Part shown: in pieces, positions 51,192-62,524 of the stretch
Layout of the letters: each line of letters starts with the position of its first letter
How positions within the stretch are numbered: the first letter of the stretch is position 1
Origin: Psettodes erumei
Taxonomy: Eukaryota > Chordata > Actinopteri > Pleuronectiformes > Psettodidae
Direction of reading: 5' to 3'
Length of the DNA stretch: 64,000 bases
Assembly: GCA_016785225.1 (NCBI GenBank)
Contig: JAFBJZ010000847.1
Coordinates: 1,226,501-1,290,500 of the forward strand
Translations under genes and position numbers: made by a program
The notes under the pieces: generated by a model
Told to the model about the DNA's origin: nothing
What the model saw: the letters and a program-made list of their open reading frames with translations, nothing else
The model's database searches: none

Positions 51192-51559
51192 GTTTTCATT
51201 TCCAGTGAAACTCAGTCATAAACTGTGCCAGACAGTGTAGATATTGGGTTAAACAGTAACTCGAAGCTGGCTGACACGGATAAGCCTGTCTGGTCTCTGT
51301 CTCACAACAGTATACGTAGATGTGCACCTATCCTGGTCCTTCACAGGCCAAGTTATATTCAAGTGCAATCAGAAAATTTAAAACTATATCTTGCTTGTTG
51401 ATTTTCTGGGAGGGGGTGATTTAAATTACAGCGTCCACAAATCCCCGAATCACAAGTGATTTTGATGCATCCCTTGAAAAAAATGTACAAATTAAAGTGC
51501 AATTTCACACAAATACCAATACGAGAAATTGGTTATACAAATATATACTATTTCAGCAA

Positions 51560-52320
51560 TCGTTAGCCAAAAAGCAGTCAACTTTGCTCGACGATCACCC
51601 AGTAGGAAGCGACCGCTCAATGATTTCTGCCAACCGTGTCCTAGTGCTCCAAGTGGGAACCGACCGTAGGCTCCCTCGTCATCAGCGCATTGCCGGCGGT
51701 ATACGAGAGGAGCGGGGCAGTCAACTGCGGAGAGCGGGTCATTCACGGTGCCTCCATTGCGCTAGCAAACCGACCTTACCGCCGAACCGATTCATTTGTG
51801 TGAAGTTGAGCGAGCTAACGTTCGCTAGCTTGCTAAAGTTGTTGCCCAACAATGACATCCAGGCCCGTGTGCGGTCGCATGCCTGCTTCTTTCAGTGAGC
51901 GCGTCTGTCTCCCCCCGACAAAGTCCATTCTCCTGTATCGAGAAAAAAAATCTCTATATTTTTTTCCTCCCCCGGCTATAACTCTTGTCTCACCCTCTGC
52001 CGCGCTGCAGCTCGGCTCGCATCACAACCCTCGGCCAGCGGCACCCAGAAAAAAAACAGGCGTCACACTCGGAGAAACGGGCATGTTTCGGTGGCTAACG
52101 TCGGCGCTGGCGAGCGGTGACGAAGTCAGACCCGCCGACACAAACAGCGATGACGACTGCGAGATTACGCCAAAGACGGTCCGACCAGCTGGTTCTCGTA
52201 GGCCTCTGTCCGGGAGAAGACTGTTGAACCCGTTTTTGCCAAGCGGTGTCATTCGCTAGCTTGTGGAAGTCCAACAACTGTTTGTTGTTCACACGTCTTA
52301 CGTCAGCACGTCGTTACCCA
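51560..52320 (-). promoter_or_regulatory. CpG-rich ppp1r37 promoter region
   Basis: Dense CpG dinucleotides begin about 370 bp upstream of the ppp1r37 ATG and stop sharply near 52320, where AT-rich sequence resumes. This fits a CpG-island promoter. The exact start site, and whether a 5' UTR intron lies between 51200 and 51560, cannot be decided from the sequence. Confidence 0.5.
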
Positions 52321-52329
52321 GTGGGCTAC

Positions 52330-53290
52330 GTTCAACAGACGCAGTGTTACATAGGGTTGGAAAAAAAAACACGAGGGTAATATTTTAAATGTTTCGATGA
52401 ATATTCAGTTTACAATATGGCGTTAAGAAGAGTCCACGTATAAATCGTCTTGTGCAAACGTTTTAATTGCTGAAAGCGAGGAAAATAATGCTGTGAGTTC
52501 TTTTTCATGAACATCGTTGCAAAGTGGGGTAAACAAAGGCAAACTTTACAGATCACTGTTTCAGAAGAAAAAATAATTTCCAACATTGTTGGAATTATAA
52601 GTATTGACCAAATTTGTCTAAGTAAGGGCCATCATTTTCATCTCAAATAAATATTAAGTCTACAAACCCTAGTATCCTAAACATGCTGCCAAGTCCTCCT
52701 TTTGGCTGACCCTTACAAATGGAAACGTGCCATCATTGTAAATTCTTTTTCAAGTGCTGTCACAATTCAGGAACTAAATTAAGAAGTTAAGTTGCAAAAG
52801 GATTCAAATGACATGGGCAAAATTGTTTGGGTAATGCGAGACTATGGGCCAATGCAGTGTGATTACGGTCTTTTGTCATGGTGTCCCCAAACCCTCCAGC
52901 AGAATAAGCTCCCTGTCATTCCTTGGTGCCAACAGAAGGTGATGAGATTAAATGCTTTAAACCTGGGCGACATTTTGGGCTTCAGTCAAGATTGCAGTAA
53001 AAACATCAGTGTAAAAGTTTAGTTGTCCTTCTGTCAGCTGGAACATGGTGAGAAAACCTCTGCTAGGAATGCTATCAGACAAACCTACTGCGCCAAGAAC
53101 CAACTAAATGTATAGGTTGATTCACAACCCAGGAACAAGATCAGAGTTTAATAGTAAAAAGGGACCTAAGGGTGGGTGAAGTAAAAGCACTTGTTCAGAA
53201 TTTACCCAGTTCTTTCCAGCTGCCACACATGTCCCGAGAGGTAGTGATGATGCAGAAAAATCCCCCAGACAAGCACACTTTTAAAAAAAG
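52330..53290. other. Intergenic region between ppp1r37 promoter and the H2A gene
   Basis: AT-rich sequence with no recognised gene, RNA or mobile element on either strand. Confidence 0.5.
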
Positions 53291-53295
53291 GGGTT

Positions 53296-53301
53296 TAATA
53301 T
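53296..53301 (-). terminator. H2A variant polyadenylation signal (ATTAAA)
   Basis: ATTAAA on the minus strand about 30 nt after the stop. No histone stem-loop sequence was seen between stop and signal, which suggests a polyadenylated histone mRNA. Confidence 0.45.
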
Positions 53302-53329
53302 AATAAATTTGCAAGACTTGTACATTTGA

Positions 53330-53746
53330 TTAAAACTCTTGAGACTCTACATCTTTGGCAGAACTGTCATCCTTGGACAACTTGGTCTTCTTGGGGAGCA
53401 GGCTTGCCTGGATATTTGGGATGACACCACCTTCTGTGAATGTGACCCCTGCCAGCAGTTTGTTGAGCTCCTCATCATTTCTCACTGCCAACAAGATGTG
53501 GCGAGGGGCGATGCGCTGCTTCTTGTTGTCACGGCTGGCATTTCCTGCCAGCTCCAGGATCTCAGCACAGAGGTACTCCAGCACAGCCGAGAGATACACT
53601 GCAGAGCCGTTGCCAACTCGCTCAGCATAATGGCCTCTCCTGAGCATCCTGTGGATGCGGCCCACTGGGAAAGTGATCCCTGCTCTGCTAGACCGGGACA
53701 ATTTAGCTGGTGGTTTGGGCACAGCCTTCTTCCCACGACCAGACAT
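53330..53746 (-). CDS. Divergent histone H2A variant ending in SQEF (h2af1o / H2A.X-F type)
   Basis: Intronless coding region of 138 residues. The histone fold is complete: SRSSRAGITFPVGRIHRML, HYAERVG, LEYLCAEILELAGN, RNDEELNKLL and GGVIPNIQASLLPKKT. The nucleosome acidic-patch residues (LEYL, AEILEL, NDEEL) are kept. It differs from canonical H2A at many conserved points (ITF for LQF, HRMLRRG for HRLLRKG, LCAEI for LTAEI, IAPRHILLAV for IIPRHLQLAI). The tail is longer and ends SQEF, which meets the SQ-E/D-hydrophobic phosphorylation motif of H2A.X. From memory, fish h2af1o is an oocyte-specific H2A, and H2A.X-F (terminal Phe) is enriched in frog and fish eggs; which name applies here needs a search. 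A spliced 5' leader and an ATTAAA signal fit a replication-independent gene. The product is a nucleosome core histone in the nucleus. Confidence 0.93.
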   Translation of the reverse strand: MSGRGKKAVPKPPAKLSRSSRAGITFPVGRIHRMLRRGHYAERVGNGSAVYLSAVLEYLCAEILELAGNASRDNKKQRIAPRHILLAVRNDEELNKLLAGVTFTEGGVIPNIQASLLPKKTKLSKDDSSAKDVESQEF

Positions 53747-53752
53747 CTTTAA

Positions 53753-53996
53753 CCTGAGTTAAGAGAAATAGTTCAGGCTTGGTTGCACAGTAGAGAAAGT
53801 GACTTAAGATTTAAAGTCAATTTGATATACTTTCAACTGGGGCCATGGGTTAAATAGCATAGCATATGCCACTCCAGTCACCACTCACCAGTGTTCTTGC
53901 TGCCTTTCCAGCTGAAACAACTTATCACAACAGAGGGTACTGCTTTTATATTAGCCAGGCAGTAATGTGTTGATTGATGACACCTGATTCCACTTG
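53753..53996 (-). promoter_or_regulatory. H2A variant promoter, 5' UTR exon and intron
   Basis: On the minus strand TATAAAAG at 53950-53943 predicts a start near 53917. A short exon ends at 53889 with donor ACACTG|GTGAGTGG, and the acceptor CTCTTAACTCAG at 53754 leads into the second exon, 7 nt before the ATG. Two E-boxes, CACTTG at 53991-53996 and CACCTG at 53981-53986, lie 30-45 bp upstream of the TATA box. Confidence 0.7.
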
Positions 53997-54674
53997 CCAC
54001 ATGGAGATATCCCGTCATTTTACTGCTTTACAGACTGTCTAATATCTGTAGGAACCCAAATTCACTCGCACATGATTTTTTAAAATTAGATAAATGGGTT
54101 GAATTAGGGGGAGACACTTTAATTCAATTCAATATTAGAACTCCAAAACTGCAACTACTACTGTCCGGATATAAAGTTGATATGATTTATTCTCTAGAAG
54201 GAGTTTATTAATATATTACACCACTTTTTAGCAACGCAATACACTAAAATTGCTCACTTAATCCAAAATGGGTGACTTCCTGTTGGTATAGGCACAAACC
54301 TACTGGTATTCATCTTCTCTGCACCTCTCACACCACAAAATTCCATCCACAGACCCATATACACACATAGGCTGAAACAACAGCCATGCTCTTATCTGAT
54401 TGAGCCATGCGCAAAGTTGTGTGGAGATAAAAGTAGAACCAGAAGATTAGCTCTGTGTGTGTGTGTGTGTGTGTGTGTTTGTGATGACCTCTCTCCCACT
54501 CAGAGACTGTGTGTGGACCTGTGGGAGCACCTCGACAAACAGCTGTGCACAGAAGTGGGTTTGTAGAACTACAGTAGTCTGAGTTTTACGCGCTGCTGAG
54601 CAGACAGTGACACCTGCTGGTCCACATGGGTTAATGCATCAAGTAAAAACATCGACTTTGAGTTTTGCCTTTCA

Positions 54675-54735
54675 GAGACAGAAATACTTTATTTAACCCC
54701 CACGGGGGAACTCGCTTTGTTACACGCGCACCGGT
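54675..54735. mobile_element. Possible retroelement 3' tail relic
   Basis: ATACTTTATTTAACCCCCAC followed by GGGGGAACTC resembles the ACTTTATTGATCCC tail shared by several fish LINE/SINE families (recognition from memory). Only the tail is visible. Confidence 0.3.
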
Positions 54736-54999
54736 CAAATATAAAAGATTTAGACGTGAAAAAATAACAGAAAAAAATATACCCCCTTCTAATAAATTCA
54801 AAATATAAATATGGTGTCATGTTGACATGACACATGACACAGTTGCAGGAGGTGTGAATAAAATGCAAGCACGGGAGAATAAAACCTTCAAACACAGCAA
54901 ATTAAACTACTGCTGAAAACTTCAATGCTTTTAAAAATTACTTCAGTTTTCCACTCAGTCTGTATGAATCACCTTTGTTGGTTGCATGTATCTGGACCT

Positions 55000-55680
55000 G
55001 ATCTAAAGGAGTTTACATTCAATATCAACGTGTCCCCCAAGTTTTGTGAGTTTGAGTATCTCTCAAAATGGTCCAGGAGGAGCACATGAATTATAGAACG
55101 TGACGTTACCTGTTTCAGTAGGTGGTGCTTTAAACATCACTGTAGATGAGTTCAGTCCAGGTGTCTTATAATACATGTAAAGTTTGGAAGACTATACGAC
55201 ATATGTGAGTTACAGCAACTTGCTTTTTCACGGCTAATGCTCGATATTCACCACACTGTAACAGCGAAGAATCAAAAGATTCGCAATTCAGCATCTCAAA
55301 GGTCTTGATATGACCCTGAACAATTTGGAGTTGATTGGATTAATTCCCTCGGAGGAGCTTGTAAAAGTATCACACATGGAAAAGAAATAAAATGATGGCA
55401 AAATTGAACAGAAAATTAACAATAACTCAAATAACTCAATGTGTTGGGTTTTTTTTTTTAAAGTTTCTGGGCAGCGCTACAGAGCCAGTCAGCGCACTCG
55501 TAGACTATGTACATTTACAACAGGTTTCAATGTATCTGCATGATTTAATGAGTTTTTGAGCATGTTTAGCACCCAAAAAGGACATTCATTTGGGAGGAAA
55601 ATAACAGTTATAAACATTTCAATTTCAATAGGGCCTGAGCACAAGTAAAATTTTCAGATTCTCTTCCAATTACAGAGAGC
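55000..55680. repeat. Possible degraded dispersed repeat
   Basis: Phrases such as GAACAATTTGGAGTTGATTG, AGGAGCTTGTAAAAGTAT and TTTTGAGCATGTTTAGCACC resemble a dispersed, unnamed repeat common in percomorph genomes (from memory). The borders are unclear. Confidence 0.25.
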
Positions 55681-56067
55681 TGCAACATTTATCATTTTCC
55701 AGACTAACAGATTTAACAGATCTTAACCCCAATACCTCTTACTCATAAGTGTAACATAGAATTATTTAAATGCCCACAATTTACTATAAAGGCAAACAGC
55801 AATATCTGTTTTTAATAATATTTTTTTAACAACGGAAGTTACAGAAGCATAAAGAATAAAAACGGAACAAAAATGCCACAAACCGAGCTGCTGACCTCCA
55901 CAGTGAATGCTCTGGATAAAAAGTAGAGCTGCTGCTACTTTTACAACATAATACGGTATTAAATCCTTTTTGTTTAATCCCTTAACTGTGAGTTACCTGA
56001 GTCCTGAAGTGTTAAAATAAGTAAGCACTCCTTTGAAACTATCGCAAACAAATGTTCTACCTCTCTA

Positions 56068-56073
56068 TTTAAT
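56068..56073 (-). terminator. Possible zinc-finger gene polyadenylation signal (ATTAAA)
   Basis: ATTAAA on the minus strand about 285 nt past the stop, beyond the UG tract. No AATAAA was seen closer. Confidence 0.3.
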
Positions 56074-56236
56074 AATTGCAATGATTGACCACATTTTCAA
56101 AACTAGAATAGGTGACTTTCCTTTCAATAAAGTAGTCTGAGCGAAATGCAACAGATCGAGAAGATGACAATAAGGAAGTTATTTTTGTCAGTGTCTCTCT
56201 TGTTCAGCTGAGTAATATTTTGTGAGTAACGTCCAT

Positions 56237-56340
<104 letters not shown>

Positions 56341-56354
56341 TATCCTGCCACCCA

Positions 56355-59300
56355 TCACCCGTCACAGCTGTGCTTCTTCAGCTGCCTGGAGTCGGAGAAG
56401 CCGCGGCTGCACTGCTGGCACGAGTAGAGCTTCTGCCCGGTGTGGATCTGCAGGTGGGACTTGAGCTGGTTCGACTGGTGGAACTTCCTGTGACAGTACA
56501 TGCATTCGAACGGCTTCTCGCCCGTGTGGATCCGCAAGTGCCGGTAGAAGTTGCCGTCGGTCCTGAAGGCCTTGCCGCACTGGTCGCACTTGTACGGTTT
56601 TTCGCCGGTGTGGATCCGCTTGTGCTGCTTCAGGCTGCCGCCGTGGAAAAACCTCTTCCCGCACACGTCGCACACAAAGAGCTTCTCCCCCGAGTGGCTT
56701 CTCTGATGGTAGCCGAAAGAGTATTTGTTGTGGAAAGACTTGCCGCATATGCCGCAGTTGTACTCCTTGTGCTCGCTGTGGCCTCTTTCGTGGAGTTTGA
56801 GGGAACACGCAGCGCTGAAACCTCGCAGACATATTTTGCAGCTGAACGGTTTCACCAGAGACTTGTTTTGCCGCCTGGTCTGGAAAAATCTTTGCGTGCC
56901 GTCCGTCTCCTCGTTCTTGTCGGCGTGCACGTACTTCTGATGTATCAGCAGCCTGCAGTTGAAGAGGAAGGTCTTCCCGCACAGGTCGCACATAAAGGGC
57001 TTCCTGGCGCCGTGGATGAGCATGTGGGACTTGAGCTTGTTGTTGTCTGAGAAGCTCTTGCCACACTCCTGACATGTGAACGGCTTCTCTCCCGTGTGAA
57101 TGCGGAGGTGCCTCTTGAGGTTGTTGTTCAGGCTGAACCTCGCGCCACACACGTGACAGGTGAACGGCTTCTCGCCCGTGTGGACCACGCTGTGTCTTTT
57201 CAGGGCGGTGCCAGTCCGGTACGACCTGTTGCACACGGTGCATATGAACGGCGTGTCGCCCGTGTGCTTCCTCTTGTGCACCGTCAGGGAGTGGGCGTAC
57301 TTGAAAGTCTCATCGCACATTGTGCATTTGTACTTTTTGGTGTTGGTGTGAACCATCTGATGGAAGCGGAGGGTGTCTTTACTCTTAAACTCCTTGCCGC
57401 ATTTTTCACAGCTGAATGGCCGTTCCTCCGAGTGCACGGACATGTGGCACTTCAGCTGGACGGACGTCTTGCAAGTCTTCTCGCAGAGGTGGCACTTTAG
57501 CATCTGCTTCCACTTCTCATGGCGTAACAGATGGTTCTCCAGCGACTTCTGGATTCGGAAGGTTTTCCCACACTGGTCGCACGCAAACGGCTTTGGCGGT
57601 TTCGACCGCTGGTGCCGCTTTAGGTGATTCTGGAGCGACTGCTCCTTCCTGTACGATCTTTTACAGCGAGGACACGGGAAGGGCAGCGGGGCTTTACCCG
57701 CCTTGTGACGCAGAACGTGATTTTCCAGAGACTTCTCATCCAAGAAGCTCCTGTCACACTGGTCGCAGGCGAACGGCTTCTTGTGGACCTTCATGTGTTT
57801 GGTCAGTTCACCTTTCCAGTGAAAACCGATGTCGCAGTGCTCACAGAAAAAGCGCTTCCCAGTCTGCGACTCTTTTCTTCTTGGCCTTTCCCCTGACTTG
57901 TTCTCCTCAGCACCGTTGTCCGTGGAAGCTGGCAGCAGAGAGCAAAAAATATGCAACATTAGTTTAACATTATTTTACTTTTAAGTCAACTCCAATTACC
58001 TTTTCCTAAGAGGGATCGATCTTAAATATCTACCCATTCCAGTTCTTTCATAAACGCACGCATCCTGCTCGAAGCAACGAGTCTGAAATCTAATCGTACC
58101 TTTTTCAATTTTAAATGTTGGCTTCCTCGCCCTCCTCGCTTTCGCTGAAGGTGCCTCTTCCACCGATATCTGTGATGCATAAGGAAATAATTTGAGGTTG
58201 AATCACAGCATCATCAGAATCATCAGCAACGCACTTCATAAAGCACAAACTAACAGCAAAGTAACATCCGACCTTTTCCTGTGCTGCGTCTGGACTGGGG
58301 GAGTCCTGAGGCTTAGTCCCCAGTGAGGCCGCTGGATCGGGGATGACCTGCGCCGGTCCCGTGGTTCCGCAGGCAGCCTCGCACGACACGGGGGCTGGGG
58401 CCACGACTTGGCCGGTGCCTACGAACAGCACCGTGGGAGCGGAGGTGACTCTGCCGACAAACACCATTGGGGCCACGGCGGATTTAGGAAGAGTCACAGA
58501 TTCAGCCTCAGAGCCGGGGGAGACTTCACTGGCTGCCGAGCCCGGCGGAGGGTCTGAGGTGGACTCCTCCTTCTTGCTGCCCGCGGGGGCATCAGGTTTT
58601 GGTGCAGCCTGAATGCTGGAGACCGGCAGCACTGGTGCTTCTGTGTTGTTTCAGACACACAGAGACAAATTGTCACATCAAACTCACTCCGTCAATCAAC
58701 GTCCAAGGTTCGACCAGCTGTTCAAAATCCAAACCCACTGAATTTATTTTCACTTACATTATTTATCCACAACATTATGACCAGTTACCAGTTTTAATGT
58801 CGTGAATGGTTGCTGTCAATCTGTAAAAACAGACATCAGCACAAATGACGAGCTGGAACCAGTCAACGTCGTCATTTTTGTTCTCAAAACGAGGAATCGA
58901 TTATCAACACAGCTGCCGATTGTTTTTCGGTGACTCAGCTGTCATTTATTGGTGTCCCTGCATCGTTTTGAACGCTGACCGTCAGATGGAGCGATCGATC
59001 GATCGATCGATCGGTCGATTGATGAGTGTCCCTCACCTATCAGTGAGCCGTCCTGCAGAAGGATCCGGGTCGGACCGTCCTGGGTCTTCTGGCTGCCCTC
59101 TCTGAAGCTCCTCAGCTCCTTGTCCAGTTGCTCCATTTCCCGGCCCAGCTGACCCACTCTGGCCTCCAGCTCCTGCTCCAGCTGCCCGGCTTTCCTCTGC
59201 AGCACGTCCTCCAGCTGCTCCACTTTGGCCCGCAGAGCCTCGTTCTCCTCGAACAGCTCCGAGGAGAACTCCGTGAACACCTTGTGGATCTGGACCACCA

Positions 59301-59454
59301 GGCCCCGCTCTATCTCCTGGATTTCGCCGAACTTCTCCTCTTCCCACTCCGCGTTCGGCGCCTCTTTCGCCCAGACATCCTTGAACACAGACACCGCCGC
59401 CTGGATGGCGACTTCGACGACCGACGCCACTTCGCTGCCGAACCTCGCCTCCAT
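56355..59454 (-). CDS. C2H2 zinc-finger protein (16 fingers) with N-terminal coiled coil
   Basis: Four coding exons: 59454-59037, 58640-58273, 58169-58100 and 57928-56355, joining in phase to 809 residues. Residues 1-139 (start MEARFGSEVASVVEVAIQAA) include a heptad-rich coiled coil (EENEALRAKVEQLEDVLQ onward), a common N-terminus of fish polyzinc-finger proteins, and no KRAB or SCAN box. Residues 140-262 are Ala/Pro/Ser-rich. Exon 3 is basic (AKARRARK), possibly a nuclear-localisation signal. From residue 312 there are 16 C2H2 fingers (pattern CxxC-x12-HxxxH, one with HxxxxH), several joined by HTGEKPF linkers, and a 17th whose second His is missing (KKHSCDG). Probably a DNA-binding transcription factor; the target is unknown and no orthologue is assigned. 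The donor after exon 2 (AAAAG|GTCGGA) is weak, so that boundary is least certain. Confidence 0.88.
58992..59013. repeat. (GATC)n tetranucleotide repeat
   Basis: Five tandem GATC/CGAT units in intron 1 of the zinc-finger gene, about 25 nt past its donor at 59036. Confidence 0.95.
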
Positions 59455-59640
59455 TTTTCTTCACAGTAAAAGCTCAGCCCGCGGTGTTCGCCAGCTCGTA
59501 ACGCATTTCAAGTTTGAAAACTTAAACTTGACTTAAGCCAAAGTCGGTCGGACGATCAACGCAAGAACAGTTATTTCTTCCGCGTTGACGTAACAATAAT
59601 TGTTCTATATGGCGACTCGTGCGTCTCTGAAAAGGTTCCG
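59455..59640 (-). promoter_or_regulatory. Zinc-finger gene promoter/5' UTR
   Basis: Moderately CpG-rich sequence directly upstream of the ATG at 59454. The CpG-rich zone continues into exon 1. No TATA box is evident. Confidence 0.4.
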
Positions 59641-59644
59641 TGGT

Positions 59645-61230
59645 GCATTTCCGTTTCCGCGTTTTTTTTTTGCGTCTACTTTTCCCAATAAAAGCTTCGA
59701 ACTTTCTACTAAAATTAAGCGGCAATACGGTGAAGAAATATGCTTCAAAATTACCCCCAAAATATTAATTCTGTACAACATTATTAATTGTGAGCACTGG
59801 CTGAGTTGAAGTGCGCTTTTTAAAAATTATTATTGTTTTTCGTTTTACATGGTGGCCAACTGCTCAGAGGGCCCCAGAACCTGAGGGGCCATAAAACCCC
59901 ACAGGTTCCTCCACTCCAATGGTTTTGATTTATGACAAAACTATGTAGTTAATTACAAGATTAAAGTACATTAACATCTAAATTAGGTCCTTCATTTTTA
60001 TTTGGTCCTCTTTTGTGAGCATTGAGGACCTTTGATAATTTAGTTTAGAATGTCCATGAAGCACATTGCTATAATCCTAGTCCATTGTTTTTTTCAACGT
60101 TATATAGATTTCTTGCGCCTGGGTTGTTTATGTGGATCACCAAATCCCTGAGAATATGTCACATTAGGCTATACAAATAAACTAGATTTTAAACAATACA
60201 TTGTTTACATTAGGTTTGCTACCAACTTTATGGTGAAACTACAGGCAAGAGTCACTTCTGTTGTCACCATGTATGTATCACAATTCACATAAACACACAT
60301 GCTGCCTTTCAATATCACAATTTGTATTTATCAATTCAAAGAAAAGACTGTACAGAGTCAGTGATTCACAGTTGCTTCTGATCATTTCAATTATTTTTGG
60401 TTCATTCATTCTCCTTTTCCACGTTGGTCGAAAGTGTCACCTCTGTTATGTTACAGTGATTGTATAACGAAGGGATGGGACTTCAAGACATGCACAGCAG
60501 CACTGTAATAAAAACTATGTCATTCATGCAATCTTCTGTTCTAATATGTTTGAGGTGGGGGTAGTGGTAGGGGTGGGGGGTGGGGGTAAGAGGTGAGGAT
60601 CCTTCTCCATCCAGATTTTTTGTACAAATCAACAGTCTCACTTCAACACAGATTAAAAATGCTCAACATAATAAGGACACTGAGCAGTTTTCCCAGTTTT
60701 ACTATTTCAAACTAAATGTGAACAAAATTTCACTGAATTTTGTTCAGCTAACTGTCCAAAATGCCAAGATATTGAGGTTATAATATTGAGAGAGAGATAG
60801 AAGAATTGTTCACACTGGAGAACCTGGACCCAAATAGAAAAAGCTTTGAACAATAAAATATTTTTTGAGAATTGCAGCTTGATTGGTTTTCTGTAGATCA
60901 TCCAGCAGATTAACTGAATTAACTGTTTCAACTCCAGCATGAAGTTCTTGCTTTTATTAACCCACAGCTCTTTGAAGTCACTGAGGGGAAAAGCAAAACT
61001 GGTTAAGATCAATTCACCAACAGCTGATCCTGAAAAGGCCTTGAATAAAATGTTGTTCTTTCTAATGTGAAAATCAGGTTTCCAGGATCTGATGTCCACG
61101 CTGGATCCCCATCACCACTGACCATGAGGCCTCAGCTCTGTCACAGGCCAGCATCCCAACACACTTTTACATTCATCCTCAGTGAGGAAAGAAAACACAC
61201 TCACTATAAATAAATTAATGATAAATCAAA
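59645..61230. other. Intergenic region without recognised gene
   Basis: AT-rich, with no coding exon recognised on either strand. It contains a G-quadruplex-type run at 60557-60586. Confidence 0.5.
60557..60586 (+). other. G-quadruplex motif
   Basis: Four G-runs of 4-6 (60557-60561, 60570-60573, 60575-60580, 60582-60586) with loops of 8, 1 and 1 bases. Confidence 0.7.
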
Positions 61231-61236
61231 AGGTAT

Positions 61237-61242
61237 TTTATT
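61237..61242 (-). terminator. Possible polyadenylation signal of a leftward gene beyond the window
   Basis: AATAAA on the minus strand. The 61.2-64 kb sequence has no coding exon, so it could be a long 3' UTR or simply intergenic. Confidence 0.25.
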
Positions 61243-62524
61243 CGTCAATTCATCTCGGCCGACAGACTGAGGTCGAAGCGAACAGAAACAGCACAGACAC
61301 ACACAGACAGGCAGGGTACCTGCATGTTTAGATTTTTTTTCAACCAAATCTAGACATTTTTGATTTGTACTTCGGTCAGTCTGTTATGATGTTGTCGTTT
61401 CTGCTGTCAGTGGCGGAAAATGGTTCAAATCAACGATCACGTTAGCTGTACCCTGCAAGTTCTGTCCTGTGCGTATCCACAGCAACAAGGTGTGTCAGTG
61501 TATTATGATGTCAGCTAATCTGATAGCAGAGGCCTGTTACGGTGTCACTTTACACACAGGCATTTTTCTCATTCAAAGTATACCTCTTTTTAACTCAACT
61601 GTTTGTTGTGTCCAACATGCATGTAAATGATTGCATTGTTCTGGCATTCACACCTAATTTAGATGCATAAAAAGTGTTGGAATAAAAAAAAGATTAAAGA
61701 AAGTTACAAGTTCCCGAGACGCGTTTCATGACAAACACAAACCAGGCCAACAGGTCAAGGGAGAATTTAAAATCCTGAAGTGAATAAGGTACAGCCTAAA
61801 AATCAAGTCAGGTGTAATAATACTGGTAGCACATCACCTCAATATTAAAGTTTTCAGAAAGGCAAATATAGATCTGTAAAAATATAAAACAAATTTTGCG
61901 TGGGATTCCTGGGCTCAACAGACATGGAAATTACCTGCTCATGATTACAACTCAAGTTTTTCATTTGTTGTCAACATTTTTTTATTATTAAATAAAACCT
62001 CATAAATGCTCCTTTTTGTCTCAGCATGTCTTTGTTTGATTGACAGGAGCTGGCAGGAGAACAACCGATAAATAAATCAAACTCGCCTGGTAACTTATGA
62101 GTTAGTCCAGTCCTACAGCGTCACATGGAAAAGCTCGAGGAAGAGTCTGTGTGGAGAACCAACCAATTCATCTTCATCAATGTCGACTTTTCTCTTGTAG
62201 GATCAAAGAAAATAAGCACGAGTACCACCTGTTTTGGCTTGTTGAAGAAGTTTGTTTACAAAGGTGGAATGGGGTCGTTGTTGTCCCCTGGGGCCATTAC
62301 AGGAAAAACCTCCCCCCACCCTGCAGCCTTTAGGGAGCAGCAATTAGCCTGTTACAGCTTTTGGGTGGGTACCACAATGAGGCAAAGAAGATGAAGACAA
62401 GAACTTACTTGGACAGGAAATTAACATTTTTATCAGAAGTGTTTGTTAAACTGTACTTTTCAATGAAGACAAACACCTAAAATGAAGAACACTCACTGGT
62501 TAGTTTGGCAGATGATGGTTTCCA

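Larger units (their letters stand above)
53998..56060. other. Intergenic region between H2A variant and zinc-finger gene
   Basis: No gene recognised. It contains a (GT)n tract at about 54453-54478 and probable degraded dispersed repeats, listed separately. Confidence 0.5.

Noticed and set aside
51852..52259. Divergent open frame (MFRWLTSALASGDEV) in the ppp1r37 CpG-rich promoter
   Set aside because: CpG-rich sequence gives long chance frames; no homology, and stop-free frames exist on both strands.
56370..57050. Plus-strand open frame of 226 codons over the zinc-finger exon
   Set aside because: It is the antisense shadow of a GC-rich, highly patterned zinc-finger exon; the minus strand encodes 16 clear C2H2 fingers.
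56362..57243. Second minus-strand frame of 293 codons in the zinc-finger exon
   Set aside because: A +1/+2 frame shadow created by the repeated HTGEKPF codons; no family resemblance.
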